From contig CP064963.1 of NCBI GenBank assembly GCA_016699165.1, positions 3,348,001-3,412,000 on the forward strand: a stretch of DNA of 64,000 bases. Reading direction: 5' to 3'. Position numbers and translations under genes: made by a program. Below the pieces are notes generated by a model. That model was not told the DNA's origin and ran no database searches. It was given only the letters and a program-made list of their open reading frames with translations. The DNA is from Candidatus Melainabacteria bacterium. GTDB taxonomy: Bacteria > Cyanobacteriota > Vampirovibrionia > Obscuribacterales > Obscuribacteraceae. Below, piece by piece: positions 31,612 to 40,075 of this stretch (its first letter is position 1; each line of letters opens with the position of its first letter).

Positions 31612-32379
31612 ATGCCCCAAGTTCTTCAGGCTAAAGGAGAAGCTAACTCAGTGTCAGACCAACAAAATCAACTCAAAGAGGAGTTTGAACGTTTATTAGA
31701 AGAAACGCTTCAGCAAAAATACGAGCAAGGCGACATCGTCAAAGGTGCTGTTGTTCGTGTTGAGCGCGATGGAGTTCTGGTCGACGTTGGAGCCAAGTCT
31801 GAAGGATTCGTACCTCAGAAAGAAGTTTCAAACGTTCCAGTAGATAAACTGGATGACGTTGTTAAAGTGGGCGACAAGCTCGAATTCTACATATTGAAGG
31901 AAGAGAATGAAAACGGTCAGTTGACCCTTTCACTCAAGCGTGTGGCACAAGCCCGCGGCTGGGTCCTTCTGGAAGACCACAAGAAAAACGACGAGACAAT
32001 CAAAGCCAAAATTTCCAATGTGGTCAAAGGCGGCGTGGTTGTTGATGTATATGGATTGCGCGGATTCGTTCCAGCAAGCCAACTGCGCGTGAAGGGCACC
32101 ACTCCAGAAGAGTTAATCGGAATGGAAATCCCGATGAAGATTTTGGAAACAGACATCAAGCGCAACAAACTAATTTTGAGCCAACGTCTTGCTATTCAAG
32201 AAGAGAAAGCAGCTCAGCGCGAAAAATCTTGGGCACACTTCAATCCGGTCAAATCGTATCGGGCGAAGTGGTCAGAATCGCCGATTTCGGTGCTTTCATC
32301 GATCTTGGTGGATTGGACGGATTGCTTCCAATTTCAGAAATCTCGTGGGAGCGCGTATCGCATCCATCAGACGTGCTGA
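31612..32379 (+). CDS. rpsA: 30S ribosomal protein S1-like, N-terminal part before a frameshift
   Basis: This part encodes the first two S1 (OB-fold) domains of a ribosomal S1-like protein, which helps the 30S subunit bind mRNA. Domain 1 runs GDIVKGAVVRVERDGVLVDV to LTLSLKRV; domain 2 has KISNVVKGGVVVDVYGLRGF and ends at ILSQR. After EEKAAQREK (about base 32226) the frame turns into nonsense (SWAHFNPVKSYR...) and stops at 32379, while S1 sequence continues in the -1 frame. The coding break is therefore near 32222-32231, at GAAAAATCTT. An alternative start is GTG 31651, which has AAAGGAG upstream. Confidence 0.9.
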   Translation: MPQVLQAKGEANSVSDQQNQLKEEFERLLEETLQQKYEQGDIVKGAVVRVERDGVLVDVGAKSEGFVPQKEVSNVPVDKLDDVVKVGDKLEFYILKEENENGQLTLSLKRVAQARGWVLLEDHKKNDETIKAKISNVVKGGVVVDVYGLRGFVPASQLRVKGTTPEELIGMEIPMKILETDIKRNKLILSQRLAIQEEKAAQREKSWAHFNPVKSYRAKWSESPISVLSSILVDWTDCFQFQKSRGSAYRIHQTC

Positions 32380-32759
32380 AAGTTGGTCAAGTAATCACAA
32401 CCAAAGTTTTGAAAGTCGACCAAGAGAAAGGTCACATCAGTTTGAGTCTCAAGCAGATGCAGCCTGATCCATGGCAAGAAATCGAAGACAAATTCCAAGA
32501 AGGCCAAATGGTCACAGGAACTGTCAGAAAGATTCAAAGCTTCGGCGCCTTCGTTCAGATTTATCCTGGTGTAGATGCATTGCTCCCTACAGTAGAAATG
32601 TCGGATCAAACAAATATCCGTCCTGAAGAAGTAGTTCAAGTCGGTCAAGAAGTGAAAGCTGTAATCAAGAAATTTGCTCCCAAAGAGCACAAAATCAGCT
32701 TGAGCTTAAAAGGAACTGATGTAAGCGACCTTCTCAATAACGAAGTAGCTTCTGTCTAA
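32229..32759 (+). CDS. rpsA: 30S ribosomal protein S1-like, C-terminal part after the frameshift
   Basis: This is a continuation of the S1 gene in the -1 frame. It holds domains 3 and 4: LQSGQIVSGEVVRIADFGAF with HISLSLKQMQPDPW, then EGQMVTGTVRKIQSFGAFVQ with KISLSLKGTDV. Reading CGC GAA AAA and then ATC TTG GGC gives REKILGTLQSGQ, the join expected for an intact S1, so one extra A in the five-A run repairs the gene to about 382 residues. It has no ribosome site of its own and no clear independent start, so it is unlikely to be a separate gene. Confidence 0.88.
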   Translation: MGTLQSGQIVSGEVVRIADFGAFIDLGGLDGLLPISEISWERVSHPSDVLKVGQVITTKVLKVDQEKGHISLSLKQMQPDPWQEIEDKFQEGQMVTGTVRKIQSFGAFVQIYPGVDALLPTVEMSDQTNIRPEEVVQVGQEVKAVIKKFAPKEHKISLSLKGTDVSDLLNNEVASV

Positions 32760-32785
32760 TCCTTAGATAGAGCAAATAAGACAAC

Positions 32786-34087
32786 TTAAGAGCCGACTTT
32801 GAAAGTACTTCTTTCCAGGTCGGCTCTAAACTTAGGATGGGCAATTTCAATCAAAGCCTTGGCGCGCTCGCGTAAACTCTTGCCATGAAGTTGAGCGATA
32901 CCGTATTCGGTAATGACATAGTGCACATCTGCGCGTCCAGTGACCACGCCCGCTCCAGTTGTAAGATTTGCCACTATCTTTGAAATGCTTCCATTTTTTG
33001 CTGTAGAAGGCAGAGCGATAATTGGCTTGCCACCCTTTGAGCGCGCAGTGCCTCGCATGAAATCAACTTGTCCACCAAAGCCCGAATACAACTTAGAACC
33101 AATGCAGTCGGCAGCAACTTGCCCTGTGAGGTCTACTTCTATGGCAGAGTTGATTGCGACCATTTTTCTATTTTGCGAAATGATGTATGGATCATTTATA
33201 TAGTCGCAAGGATGAAATTCAACACTCTCATTTTCGTGCACAAAATCGTAAACGCGCTTGGTACCTAAAACAAAAGAGACTGCAATTTTGTCTGGCAAAA
33301 CTGTTTTGTATTTGTTGGTTACTACGCCAGCTTCGATTAGTTCGAGCAATCCATCTGAAAACATTTCAGTGTGAATACCCAGGTCTTTTTTGTTTTTGAG
33401 AAAACCGATTACGGCGTTTGGAATGGAACCGATGCCCAATTGCACTGTGGATTGATCTTCAACCAGAGTAGCGATATTTTGTGCGATTGCTTTGTCGATA
33501 TCGGTTGAGGGGCGGGATATCAATTCTGGAATGGGACGATTTGTTTCAATGATCTTGTTTATTTTGTCAAGCGGAACCATGCAGTTACCCAGAGTTCGAG
33601 GCATTTGCTCGTTTACTTCGGCAATGACATATCTTGCATTCATTGCAGCAGCAAGTGTTGCTTCCACAGCTAAGCCCAGGCTACAGTTACCATTTTTGTC
33701 CGGTGGTGCCACTTGAATGACTGCCACATCTAAATCGATTGTTTTTGAGTTAAATAACTCTGGAATCTCGCTCATGAAAACGGGGATGTAATCGCCACGC
33801 CCGCTATTCACCGCCTCACGCGTATTGTGCCCGATGAAAAGCGACTGCACACGAAAGGAATCGCGATACTTTTCTTCGGCGTGTTTTGCATCACCCAAGC
33901 TTAGTAGCTGAAAAACATCTACATCTTTTAATTGCGGGGCTCGCTCTACAAGCGCGTCTACAAGAGCAAAAGGATTGGATGCGTTTGCGTGTATAAATAT
34001 CTTATCGCCCGACTTTATAGTCGATACCGCATCAGCGGCGGTGGTGCATTTGTTTTTATAACTTGTTGTAGAGGATGTTTCGGGCAT
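32786..34087 (-). CDS. Acetyl-CoA hydrolase/transferase family protein (CoA-transferase)
   Basis: This 433-residue member of the Cat1/4-hydroxybutyrate CoA-transferase group moves CoA between short-chain acids or hydrolyses acetyl-CoA. Family segments are VAPPDKNGNCSLG, VQLGIGSIPNAVIGFL, HTEMFSDGLLELIEAGVV (with the catalytic Glu), KLYSGFGGQVDFMRG, and GVVTGRADVHYVITEYGIAQ followed by RERAKALIEIAHPKFR. It is probably cytoplasmic and linked to acetate, butyrate or succinate fermentation. The substrate cannot be read from sequence. It is a single gene converging on the S1 gene. Confidence 0.88.
   Translation of the reverse strand: MPETSSTTSYKNKCTTAADAVSTIKSGDKIFIHANASNPFALVDALVERAPQLKDVDVFQLLSLGDAKHAEEKYRDSFRVQSLFIGHNTREAVNSGRGDYIPVFMSEIPELFNSKTIDLDVAVIQVAPPDKNGNCSLGLAVEATLAAAMNARYVIAEVNEQMPRTLGNCMVPLDKINKIIETNRPIPELISRPSTDIDKAIAQNIATLVEDQSTVQLGIGSIPNAVIGFLKNKKDLGIHTEMFSDGLLELIEAGVVTNKYKTVLPDKIAVSFVLGTKRVYDFVHENESVEFHPCDYINDPYIISQNRKMVAINSAIEVDLTGQVAADCIGSKLYSGFGGQVDFMRGTARSKGGKPIIALPSTAKNGSISKIVANLTTGAGVVTGRADVHYVITEYGIAQLHGKSLRERAKALIEIAHPKFRADLERSTFKVGS
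32789..32827. terminator. Inverted repeat at the 3' end of the CoA-transferase gene
   Basis: The perfect 9-base arms AGAGCCGAC and GTCGGCTCT (32789-32797, 32819-32827) surround a 21-base loop. They lie inside the last codons of the minus-strand gene, ending at its stop. They could act as a shared terminator for the two converging genes, though there is no good U-run. Confidence 0.35.
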
Positions 34088-34439
34088 CTAAATAGAATAG
34101 CAAACAACTACGTAGTTTCCCTTATAGTCTTGAAAAATGCCTATTGTCTAATTTCTGCCCTTCAAATAGACTGTTTCAAAAGAAGCAAAAGCTTGGTTAC
34201 TTAGAGTTTTTGAATACCCGCTAAAAATACATTCAATTAAGGCGTTGGCGGGGCTTTTAAAGTCGTTATTTTAAATATTTAGGCGTTAAGCAGGACAATG
34301 CGTCTGTATAAGGCTACGACACTTTGATTGTGTCGCAGTCTCTTGTTCGTTTGCTTGTCACTGTATTTGGTGCTCGAATTGGTTTCGGGTGGTCTTAGTG
34401 CGCCATTTGTTACATTAAAAAGGTAAGGAGAAATTTGTT
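34088..34439. other. Intergenic region upstream of the peptidase-like gene
   Basis: This 352-base gap lies between two divergent genes. It contains the hairpin CGACAC/GTGTCG (34318-34323 and 34331-34336, loop TTTGATT), perhaps part of the 5' leader of the rightward gene, whose ribosome site AAGGAG is at about 34424-34430. No promoter pair is convincing and no RNA gene was seen. Confidence 0.35.
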
Positions 34440-35378
34440 ATGAACTCGGGCATGGAAACCAATGGTGCGTATTTTTCACCGGAATGCATTGAAAGTCAAT
34501 CGACTTTCAATCCTTATGTTCACAGTGATTGGTCCGCTTACAAATTAAACGCTAGGTCTCCTGCATTCGAAAACCAACCATGGGATTCAAGAACAGCGAA
34601 TTTATTGCCGCCTCTGGCAATCGAATGCAGGCCATGTCCCGTTTTCGACATGAATTTAATTATGCAACCGCATATGGTGCCTTCGAATCAATATAAATAT
34701 TGGGATGGATATTGGAAGAATTACTGGCAAAATTATTACAGACGTGCAGATTCATTTCACGTTCCAAGATTCGACCATCGTCCACAGTTCGAAGGCGACA
34801 ACCGATATTTTGAGAGGGATACACCAGGTCGTTTCGAGCGACCGCATCGATATGAAAGATTTGATTACCCAGATACTCAAGATAGACCACACAGACGCGA
34901 AAGACCAAACAGGCAAGACCCGCAGGAGCAACCAGAAAGACCAAATCGAGCGCCTGAATCTGGACGTTTCAACGACATTTTAAGAGCTGCCAAAGATTCT
35001 GTTGGGCAGCAACTCTTCAAATTTATTCCGGGCACGCCTGGACGCTTAGGCTGTGCAGCTTCTGTTTCTGCCGCTTTGAGCAAGGCTGGATTTAATTATG
35101 CAAAGCATGCAGGAGTAGGTGGTTTGAGTGAGATTTTGCAACGCAATGGATGGACCAAACACGAGGGGATCCAAAATGCGCAACCTGGCGATGTGGTAGT
35201 GGTAGCTAGAAATGCTAGATGGGCGCAAGGTGGAGGATCGGCTCACATAGGTATTGTTGGTGAAAATGGAAAGGTCTATCACAATAGTTCTGTGCGTCAG
35301 CAATGGGTAGAAGATAAATTGCAGAAGGTCTTCGGGGGAGGGATGATGCGCTTTATTTTGAGACCACCTAGAGCATAA
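34440..35378 (+). CDS. Arg/Tyr-rich protein with C-terminal Cys-His peptidase-like (NlpC/P60 or CHAP-like) domain
   Basis: This is a 312-residue protein. The first 105 residues are rich in aromatic residues and Pro. Residues 105-180 are disordered, with many Arg, Pro, Asp and Glu. The last 130 residues look like a papain-fold cell-wall hydrolase: GRLGCAASVSAALSKAGF supplies a candidate nucleophile Cys, NAQPGDVVVVARNARWAQGG is the typical G-D-V-V strand, and GSAHIGIVGENGKVYHNSS supplies the His. No signal peptide is visible, so secretion would need another route. A strong AAGGAG ribosome site precedes the ATG. Peptidoglycan cleavage is an inference from the pattern. Confidence 0.65.
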   Translation: MNSGMETNGAYFSPECIESQSTFNPYVHSDWSAYKLNARSPAFENQPWDSRTANLLPPLAIECRPCPVFDMNLIMQPHMVPSNQYKYWDGYWKNYWQNYYRRADSFHVPRFDHRPQFEGDNRYFERDTPGRFERPHRYERFDYPDTQDRPHRRERPNRQDPQEQPERPNRAPESGRFNDILRAAKDSVGQQLFKFIPGTPGRLGCAASVSAALSKAGFNYAKHAGVGGLSEILQRNGWTKHEGIQNAQPGDVVVVARNARWAQGGGSAHIGIVGENGKVYHNSSVRQQWVEDKLQKVFGGGMMRFILRPPRA

Positions 35379-35474
35379 ATGCTAATTGGCAAGGCCTTGC
35401 TTGTTTGATTTGGCTTAATGGTCCAATCAACTTTTTTAGGGTTAAGATTAAGAGCTGGTCAACAAACTTACTTC

Positions 35475-35489
35475 TTCCCGATTTGGGAA
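35475..35489. promoter_or_regulatory. Short inverted repeat upstream of higB, possible operator
   Basis: TTCCC-GATTT-GGGAA lies about 50 bases before the higB start. HigA antitoxins repress their own promoters through such short palindromes. This is based on position and symmetry only. Confidence 0.3.
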
Positions 35490-35541
35490 AATTATGGTTG
35501 CTTTTTAGTTACCAAAATGGGAAGATGAAAGTGAGGTATAA

Positions 35542-35835
35542 ATGATTTTGCTTCGCTGGAGCGTGGCTCAAAAATTTATTCTGAAGCATAGATTCTCCAA
35601 TTCTTCTCTGAAGAGATGGAGAAATGAAGTTCAGAATGCAGAATGGAATAATTTCGTTGAGGTTAGAAATACCTTCTCCTCAGCAGATTGGGTCAATGGA
35701 CAGATCGTTTTTAACGCTTCTGGCAACAAATATAGAATTATTGCAACAGTTTTGTTCGCAGAAAAGACGGTCTATATAGAACAGGTATTAACTCATGAAG
35801 AATACAACCAAGGTTCTTGGAAAAAGAAAAACTAA
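35542..35835 (+). CDS. higB: HigB-type toxin (mRNA interferase)
   Basis: This 97-residue protein has the HigB toxin pattern: LKRWRNEVQNAEWNNFVEV, FSSADWVNGQIVFNASGNKY, IIATVLFAEKTVYIEQVLTH and the ending EEYNQGSWKK. HigB toxins of this family cut mRNA at the ribosome. It is encoded before its antitoxin, as usual for higBA, and overlaps it by 41 bases. The ribosome site AGTGAGG lies upstream. Stable maintenance or phage defence is the known role of the family; which applies here is unknown. Confidence 0.88.
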   Translation: MILLRWSVAQKFILKHRFSNSSLKRWRNEVQNAEWNNFVEVRNTFSSADWVNGQIVFNASGNKYRIIATVLFAEKTVYIEQVLTHEEYNQGSWKKKN

Positions 35836-36247
35836 TAGTAAGCTCGAAAAAATCAAAGACGATCAAATAGAATACGAAAAACTGTGCAGAGTTTTCCCTT
35901 TGCGACCTATTCGAAGCGATGAAATGAATGACCGAGCTGGGGACGTTTGTATTGCGTTAGTAAATCGGTTCGATGATCTCAGTCTAGCGGAGAAAGATTA
36001 CTTGGATGTTCTGTCGGATCTTATTTATAAGTATGAATTGAAATGGGACGATGGTTTTAAAATGACTCCAGCAGAGCTGGTTAAAGATCTAATGAAGCAC
36101 AATAATTTGGCTCAAAAAGATTTGATTCCGCAGTTAGGCTCTGCTAGTCGCGTTTCTGAGTTTTTAAAAGGTTCGCGCAATCTCAGCGTCGAACAAGCTA
36201 AAAAACTATCCGAGCGATTCAAGTTGCGCTTAGAAGCTTTTCTCTAA
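35795..36247 (+). CDS. higA: HigA-type antitoxin with XRE helix-turn-helix
   Basis: This 150-residue partner of HigB starts inside the toxin gene. The N-terminal 100 residues are charged and helical (LCRVFPLRPIRSDEMNDRAG, then SLAEKDYLDVLSDLIYKYE), like HigA proteins with an acidic toxin-binding region. The C-terminal 50 residues are a DNA-binding helix-turn-helix: PAELVKDLMKHNNLAQKDLI then LGSASRVSEFLKGSRNLSV and EQAKKLSERFKLRLEAFL. It should neutralise the toxin and repress the pair. Confidence 0.87.
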   Translation: MKNTTKVLGKRKTNSKLEKIKDDQIEYEKLCRVFPLRPIRSDEMNDRAGDVCIALVNRFDDLSLAEKDYLDVLSDLIYKYELKWDDGFKMTPAELVKDLMKHNNLAQKDLIPQLGSASRVSEFLKGSRNLSVEQAKKLSERFKLRLEAFL

Positions 36248-36286
36248 ATCGGAATTATAAAGGCAACCTTAAGACATATCTGTTTA

Positions 36287-36316
36287 GATGGGCATGAATA
36301 GCCCGTCTTCATTATT
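36287..36316 (+). terminator. Possible terminator after higA
   Basis: GATGGGC and GCCCGTC (36287-36293, 36301-36307) pair with one G-T wobble around a 7-base loop. The tail TTCATTATT is only moderately T-rich. Confidence 0.45.
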
Positions 36317-36522
36317 CCTTAAGATTGAGAAATCCGTTCCATATCGAGTTTTAAGTTCATTAAGCAGTGTTGTTTACATGTTAACAATCCCGAAAGGCGC
36401 ATGGTTGCTAGATTTCGTGAATTGTCTCAACAATATGTTTAGAATGTGAATGGGCGTTACGCTTGCGTATAGACGCCAACGTTGTACGATAGGCGCATCA
36501 TAGAAAGCCCAAGGGAGAGGTT

Positions 36523-37140
36523 ATGCGTCGCTTATCGAGTTTATTAGTTGTTCTTGCCACACTGTATTTCAGCAGTGCAAGTCCTGCTGATGCCGCTCAA
36601 GTGCACTGCAAAACCGGCAACGAGAGCCGCGTTACAGAATTGAGTGGTTTTACACGCACAAAAAAAATCGGACCTATTAATACAAGTCAGGCCGAAGTGA
36701 TCATTGCAAACAATCGTGTGGATCTTCTTCCTAACCATGTTTACTCCGATACAAAAGATTTCAGAAAGGGCAACGCAGATTATTTACTCAGCGGTGTCCT
36801 TTTTAATTGCAAGCAAAATTCTACAGACGCAGGTGTTGTAGTGGAAGGCAAGTGCTTGTTCAACGCGGGCTCTAAGATGAGTGATATTGCTCCAACCAAC
36901 GAAAACGCCGAAGTGATTAAAACCCGTCTGGGCAAAGAGTACAAAGGCAAAATCATTTCTGTTTGTCGCGAAAAATTCGTGTTCTTGACTACACAAGGCA
37001 AGCAACACAACCTACCAGTTCAAGACGTCATCTCCGTTTTATCGCCAAGAGTTTATAACTTCGCCATGAAGCTTTCGCAGATTTCCAAATACGATGCTGG
37101 CGTTATTGGCGAAACAAATCAAATCAGTTTTTCTAACTAA
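36523..37140 (+). CDS. Exported protein of unknown function
   Basis: This 205-residue protein has a signal peptide (cleavage near ADA-AQ) and an AGGGAG ribosome site. The mature part contains four Cys (HCKTGNES, LFNCKQN, GKCLF, VCREKF) that could form disulfides, and beta-rich stretches such as VDLLPNHVYSD and FVFLTTQGKQHNLPVQDVI. No known domain is recognised. It is likely periplasmic or surface-exposed and appears to be a single gene. It converges with the HD-GYP gene seven bases away. Confidence 0.6.
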   Translation: MRRLSSLLVVLATLYFSSASPADAAQVHCKTGNESRVTELSGFTRTKKIGPINTSQAEVIIANNRVDLLPNHVYSDTKDFRKGNADYLLSGVLFNCKQNSTDAGVVVEGKCLFNAGSKMSDIAPTNENAEVIKTRLGKEYKGKIISVCREKFVFLTTQGKQHNLPVQDVISVLSPRVYNFAMKLSQISKYDAGVIGETNQISFSN

Positions 37141-37147
37141 AATATCG

Positions 37148-40000
37148 CTAGGCTGGCGGCAAAGTGCCGGAATCGACCAGCTTGATAAATGCCGCCACCA
37201 CTTTGGGATCGAATTGCGCCCCAGAGCCGTCTTTAATTACTTTCTGTGCTTCAGCTTCATCCATGCCTGGACCGTAAGTCTTAGTGGCGACTAATTCGTG
37301 ATAGCGGTTAGCTACGCAAATAATTCGAGCAAGTAGTGGAATTTCTTCGCCTTTGAGACCTTGTGGGAAGCCCTCGCCATCATATTCTTCATGGTGTGAT
37401 ACTACAATCGGTGCAAGGCTTGCAAGGTCAGGAAAGCTTTCTAAAACCTGGGCACCAGCTGCGGTGTGACCCATTTTGGCAACGAATTCTTCGTCACCAA
37501 GCTCTTCTTCCGATTTTTGCAAAATCGGTCCGGGGATAGGCAATTTACCTAAGTCGTGTAACAGTGACGCAAGGCGAACAGTGTTGCTTTCTTCTTCGCT
37601 CAGTCCCATTTCTTTTGCTAAAGCAACTGAGTATTGAGCAACTTGTCTTGCATGACCATTTTTATAGCGGTCTTTCTTTTCTATTTGAGCAATCCAGCCA
37701 TCGATTCTTCCTGCTACGCGCATATCAAGACCTGGTGTGGCGAAGACGTAGTCAGATGTTTCGTTACTAGAAGAAGATAGTATTTTATCCAGTTTTTGTT
37801 TTGCTGCACCTTCGTCAATTGGCTCGGATGAGGTCCCTGCTGGTGCTGTTGGAGCGCCACTAGCATCTCTTTTGCGCAAGCTGGACATTAGTGGACTTGC
37901 AGCAGATGTTGCTTTTGCTTTGCCCATCATTGAACCGCGAAGACCGCCTCCCAATCCGCCACCACCACCACCACCGCCGGCACCGCCAGCTTTGCTTGGT
38001 GAGGGGATATCGTCTAAGTTGCCCCAGCCGCCGGTTGGCGCTGTGGTGGGCGAAGATTTGGTTGGGGAAGGAATGTCGTCGAGATTGCCCCACTTGGAAC
38101 CGCCCGTATCAGCGGCGGGACTTGCATCGATTGTAGACCCTGCTTCTGGTTTTTCTGTAACTTCTTCTTTTGTGGGAGCTTCTGCTTTTGGCTCTTCTAC
38201 CTTAGGAACTTCTTCTTCTTTTGCAGGAGCTTCTGCTTTTTCTTCAACTTTAGGTTCAGGAGCTACTGCCGGAAGCTTGGTGCTCGACATTTTCGCCAGT
38301 GCAGCTTTGGCTTTTGCGGCAAGGTCGCTAAAGGCTTCTTTGGCGGGCGTAGTTTCTTCTTTGACTTCGGTTTTGGCTTCGGCTGCTTTGGTAGCAACTG
38401 CATCGACTTCGCCCGATGCCACTGCCCACTCACCAGATGTGGTGCCAGTAGTCGCAGGCGGGCTTGCTTCTGCGGTAGTTGCGGGGCTTGCATCGAAGCT
38501 GCCCGAATCGCTTGGCTTTTTGACTATCTCGGCTACAGCCGCTTCTGCTGTGGCAGGAGACTCGACTTTAGGTTCGATTTTTATTGGTTCAACATCGGTG
38601 GTGGCAGTACCGGCTGTGGTATCGTCCAAATCGCCGAAGTCACCAAAATCGAGATCGGCATATGGATCTGCAACTTTAGGTTCTGCTTTAGATTCGACAG
38701 GTTTTGATTCTATAGAGGCCGGAGCGAGGGCTTCTGCTGGTGTTTGGGTTTTACTCAAACCACCAAGAACACCACCAATAGTTTTTCCACTTTCAGATTT
38801 GGGTGCAACACCTAGATCTAATGCATCTGATGCCTTAGCTGCAGCCGCTTCAGCTTCAACTTTGGCAGCTAGTTCATTTTTGACGCTTGAGGGCGAAGGC
38901 AAGGAGACTGGTGCAGAAACAACAGGTTTGACCGTTGGTTTTGGCACCGGTGGCGGAGGAGGTGGTGGCGGGTCGTTGCTCTTGCGAGCTGTTGGAATAG
39001 CCTGATTGCCAACTGCACCTTTGAGAGCGCGACGTACTTCTAGAATAGAGCGCTCGGCTGTCGATTCGTTTTCGCTTAAAGCAACAACACGTTGGTGTAA
39101 TTGCATAATAGGTTCGCGTGCCATTTTTTCGGCAGGCAATTTGAGCAGCGCTTCAGCTAACTTGTCTGCACAATTTTGCAGCATATCCACTTCGGTGCGC
39201 GTCCAGGCTCTTCGGTAGTCACATTGCTGGACTATGACGCAGCCGTGAGTGCTCTGGCTGCTTTTAAGCGGAATGCCAAGAAAAGATTTCACTCCAATAA
39301 ATTGCAATTCTTCCTGGACAGGAGAAACGTAAGAATTTTCCTGACCTTCATAAACGATTAACGGCTGTTTGGCTAAAAGAGTCTGCGCCACCATGGCGGA
39401 ATCTGACGAGGGCCAAAAAAGTTCTCGACAGCTTTTGATTCTGTCTTGTAGCCAGAATTCGTAGCATTTCCAGCCAGCCTGGTGGTCGTCGGTACAAATG
39501 AACAGACAGCGGCTCACATTTAATGCTTTACCTAAAATGTTGACCACTACAAATAAAGCGTCGCCAATGGCGGGCGAATAATTCATGACGTTGCCGATTT
39601 CAAGTAGCAGCGCCTCGCGACTTGAATCGCGTTGGACGATGTCATTCACTTGCGCCAGGCGAATGACTTCCTGGACTTCTCCGGCAGTTACTCGTAACTC
39701 GGTCAATTCATCATTATTAAGTTCGGGCTGGCGACTGAAGCTGACCGAACCAAACGTTCTGCCCTGCAAAACAAGCGGAATTGTGAGAGGGGTTACAACA
39801 GAGCTTATGGCTTCCTGGAAGTCGGGACCGGCTTTGTCGCGGTATTCGCAAATGGATGTGAAATTGGGGTCTAGCGGACTTGAGAGCATGACCTGGCACG
39901 ACTCTAAGGAATATGAATCTCCCAGTTCATTAACTGTGATTTCAAGTATCCGTTTGAGGTCTCTTACGCCGCTGAGTTTTTGAGCTAAGGAATTGGGCAT
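37148..40000 (-). CDS. GAF-GAF-HD-GYP domain protein, possibly degenerate cyclic-di-GMP phosphodiesterase
   Basis: This 950-residue cytoplasmic signalling protein carries two GAF-like sensor domains at about residues 10-125 and 130-310. They are followed by a disordered linker of about 380 residues rich in Ala, Lys, Glu and Pro, with two WGNLDDIPSP repeats and a Gly run. The C-terminal HD-GYP domain shows LASLLHDLGKLPIPGPIL (HD pair), MGHTAAGAQVL, and VSHHEEYDGEGFPQGLKG. Compared with active HD-GYP enzymes, GYP reads GFP, the VAD motif reads VANRYHEL, and the RPYR-like segment reads KTYG, so cyclic-di-GMP hydrolysis may be altered. ATG 40000 is used; a TTG at 40039 in frame is the alternative. 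Confidence 0.85.
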   Translation of the reverse strand: MPNSLAQKLSGVRDLKRILEITVNELGDSYSLESCQVMLSSPLDPNFTSICEYRDKAGPDFQEAISSVVTPLTIPLVLQGRTFGSVSFSRQPELNNDELTELRVTAGEVQEVIRLAQVNDIVQRDSSREALLLEIGNVMNYSPAIGDALFVVVNILGKALNVSRCLFICTDDHQAGWKCYEFWLQDRIKSCRELFWPSSDSAMVAQTLLAKQPLIVYEGQENSYVSPVQEELQFIGVKSFLGIPLKSSQSTHGCVIVQQCDYRRAWTRTEVDMLQNCADKLAEALLKLPAEKMAREPIMQLHQRVVALSENESTAERSILEVRRALKGAVGNQAIPTARKSNDPPPPPPPPVPKPTVKPVVSAPVSLPSPSSVKNELAAKVEAEAAAAKASDALDLGVAPKSESGKTIGGVLGGLSKTQTPAEALAPASIESKPVESKAEPKVADPYADLDFGDFGDLDDTTAGTATTDVEPIKIEPKVESPATAEAAVAEIVKKPSDSGSFDASPATTAEASPPATTGTTSGEWAVASGEVDAVATKAAEAKTEVKEETTPAKEAFSDLAAKAKAALAKMSSTKLPAVAPEPKVEEKAEAPAKEEEVPKVEEPKAEAPTKEEVTEKPEAGSTIDASPAADTGGSKWGNLDDIPSPTKSSPTTAPTGGWGNLDDIPSPSKAGGAGGGGGGGGLGGGLRGSMMGKAKATSAASPLMSSLRKRDASGAPTAPAGTSSEPIDEGAAKQKLDKILSSSSNETSDYVFATPGLDMRVAGRIDGWIAQIEKKDRYKNGHARQVAQYSVALAKEMGLSEEESNTVRLASLLHDLGKLPIPGPILQKSEEELGDEEFVAKMGHTAAGAQVLESFPDLASLAPIVVSHHEEYDGEGFPQGLKGEEIPLLARIICVANRYHELVATKTYGPGMDEAEAQKVIKDGSGAQFDPKVVAAFIKLVDSGTLPPA

Positions 40001-40075
40001 GTTTAAATTTGAAAGTTCACTTCTAATACAATACGCCAATTACATAAAACCCAATAAGTAGAATCGGTAAACTTC

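Noticed and set aside
32215..32240. Programmed -1 frameshift in the S1 gene
   Set aside because: The five-A run does not form a standard slippery heptamer in frame and no stimulatory structure is obvious. A missing base is simpler, so it is listed only as an alternative.
37872..39005. Long plus-strand frame (377 codons) opposite the HD-GYP gene
   Set aside because: It is antisense to the Ala/Lys/Glu/Pro-rich linker, and its Pro/Ser/Ala/Val translation is a mirror of that low complexity.
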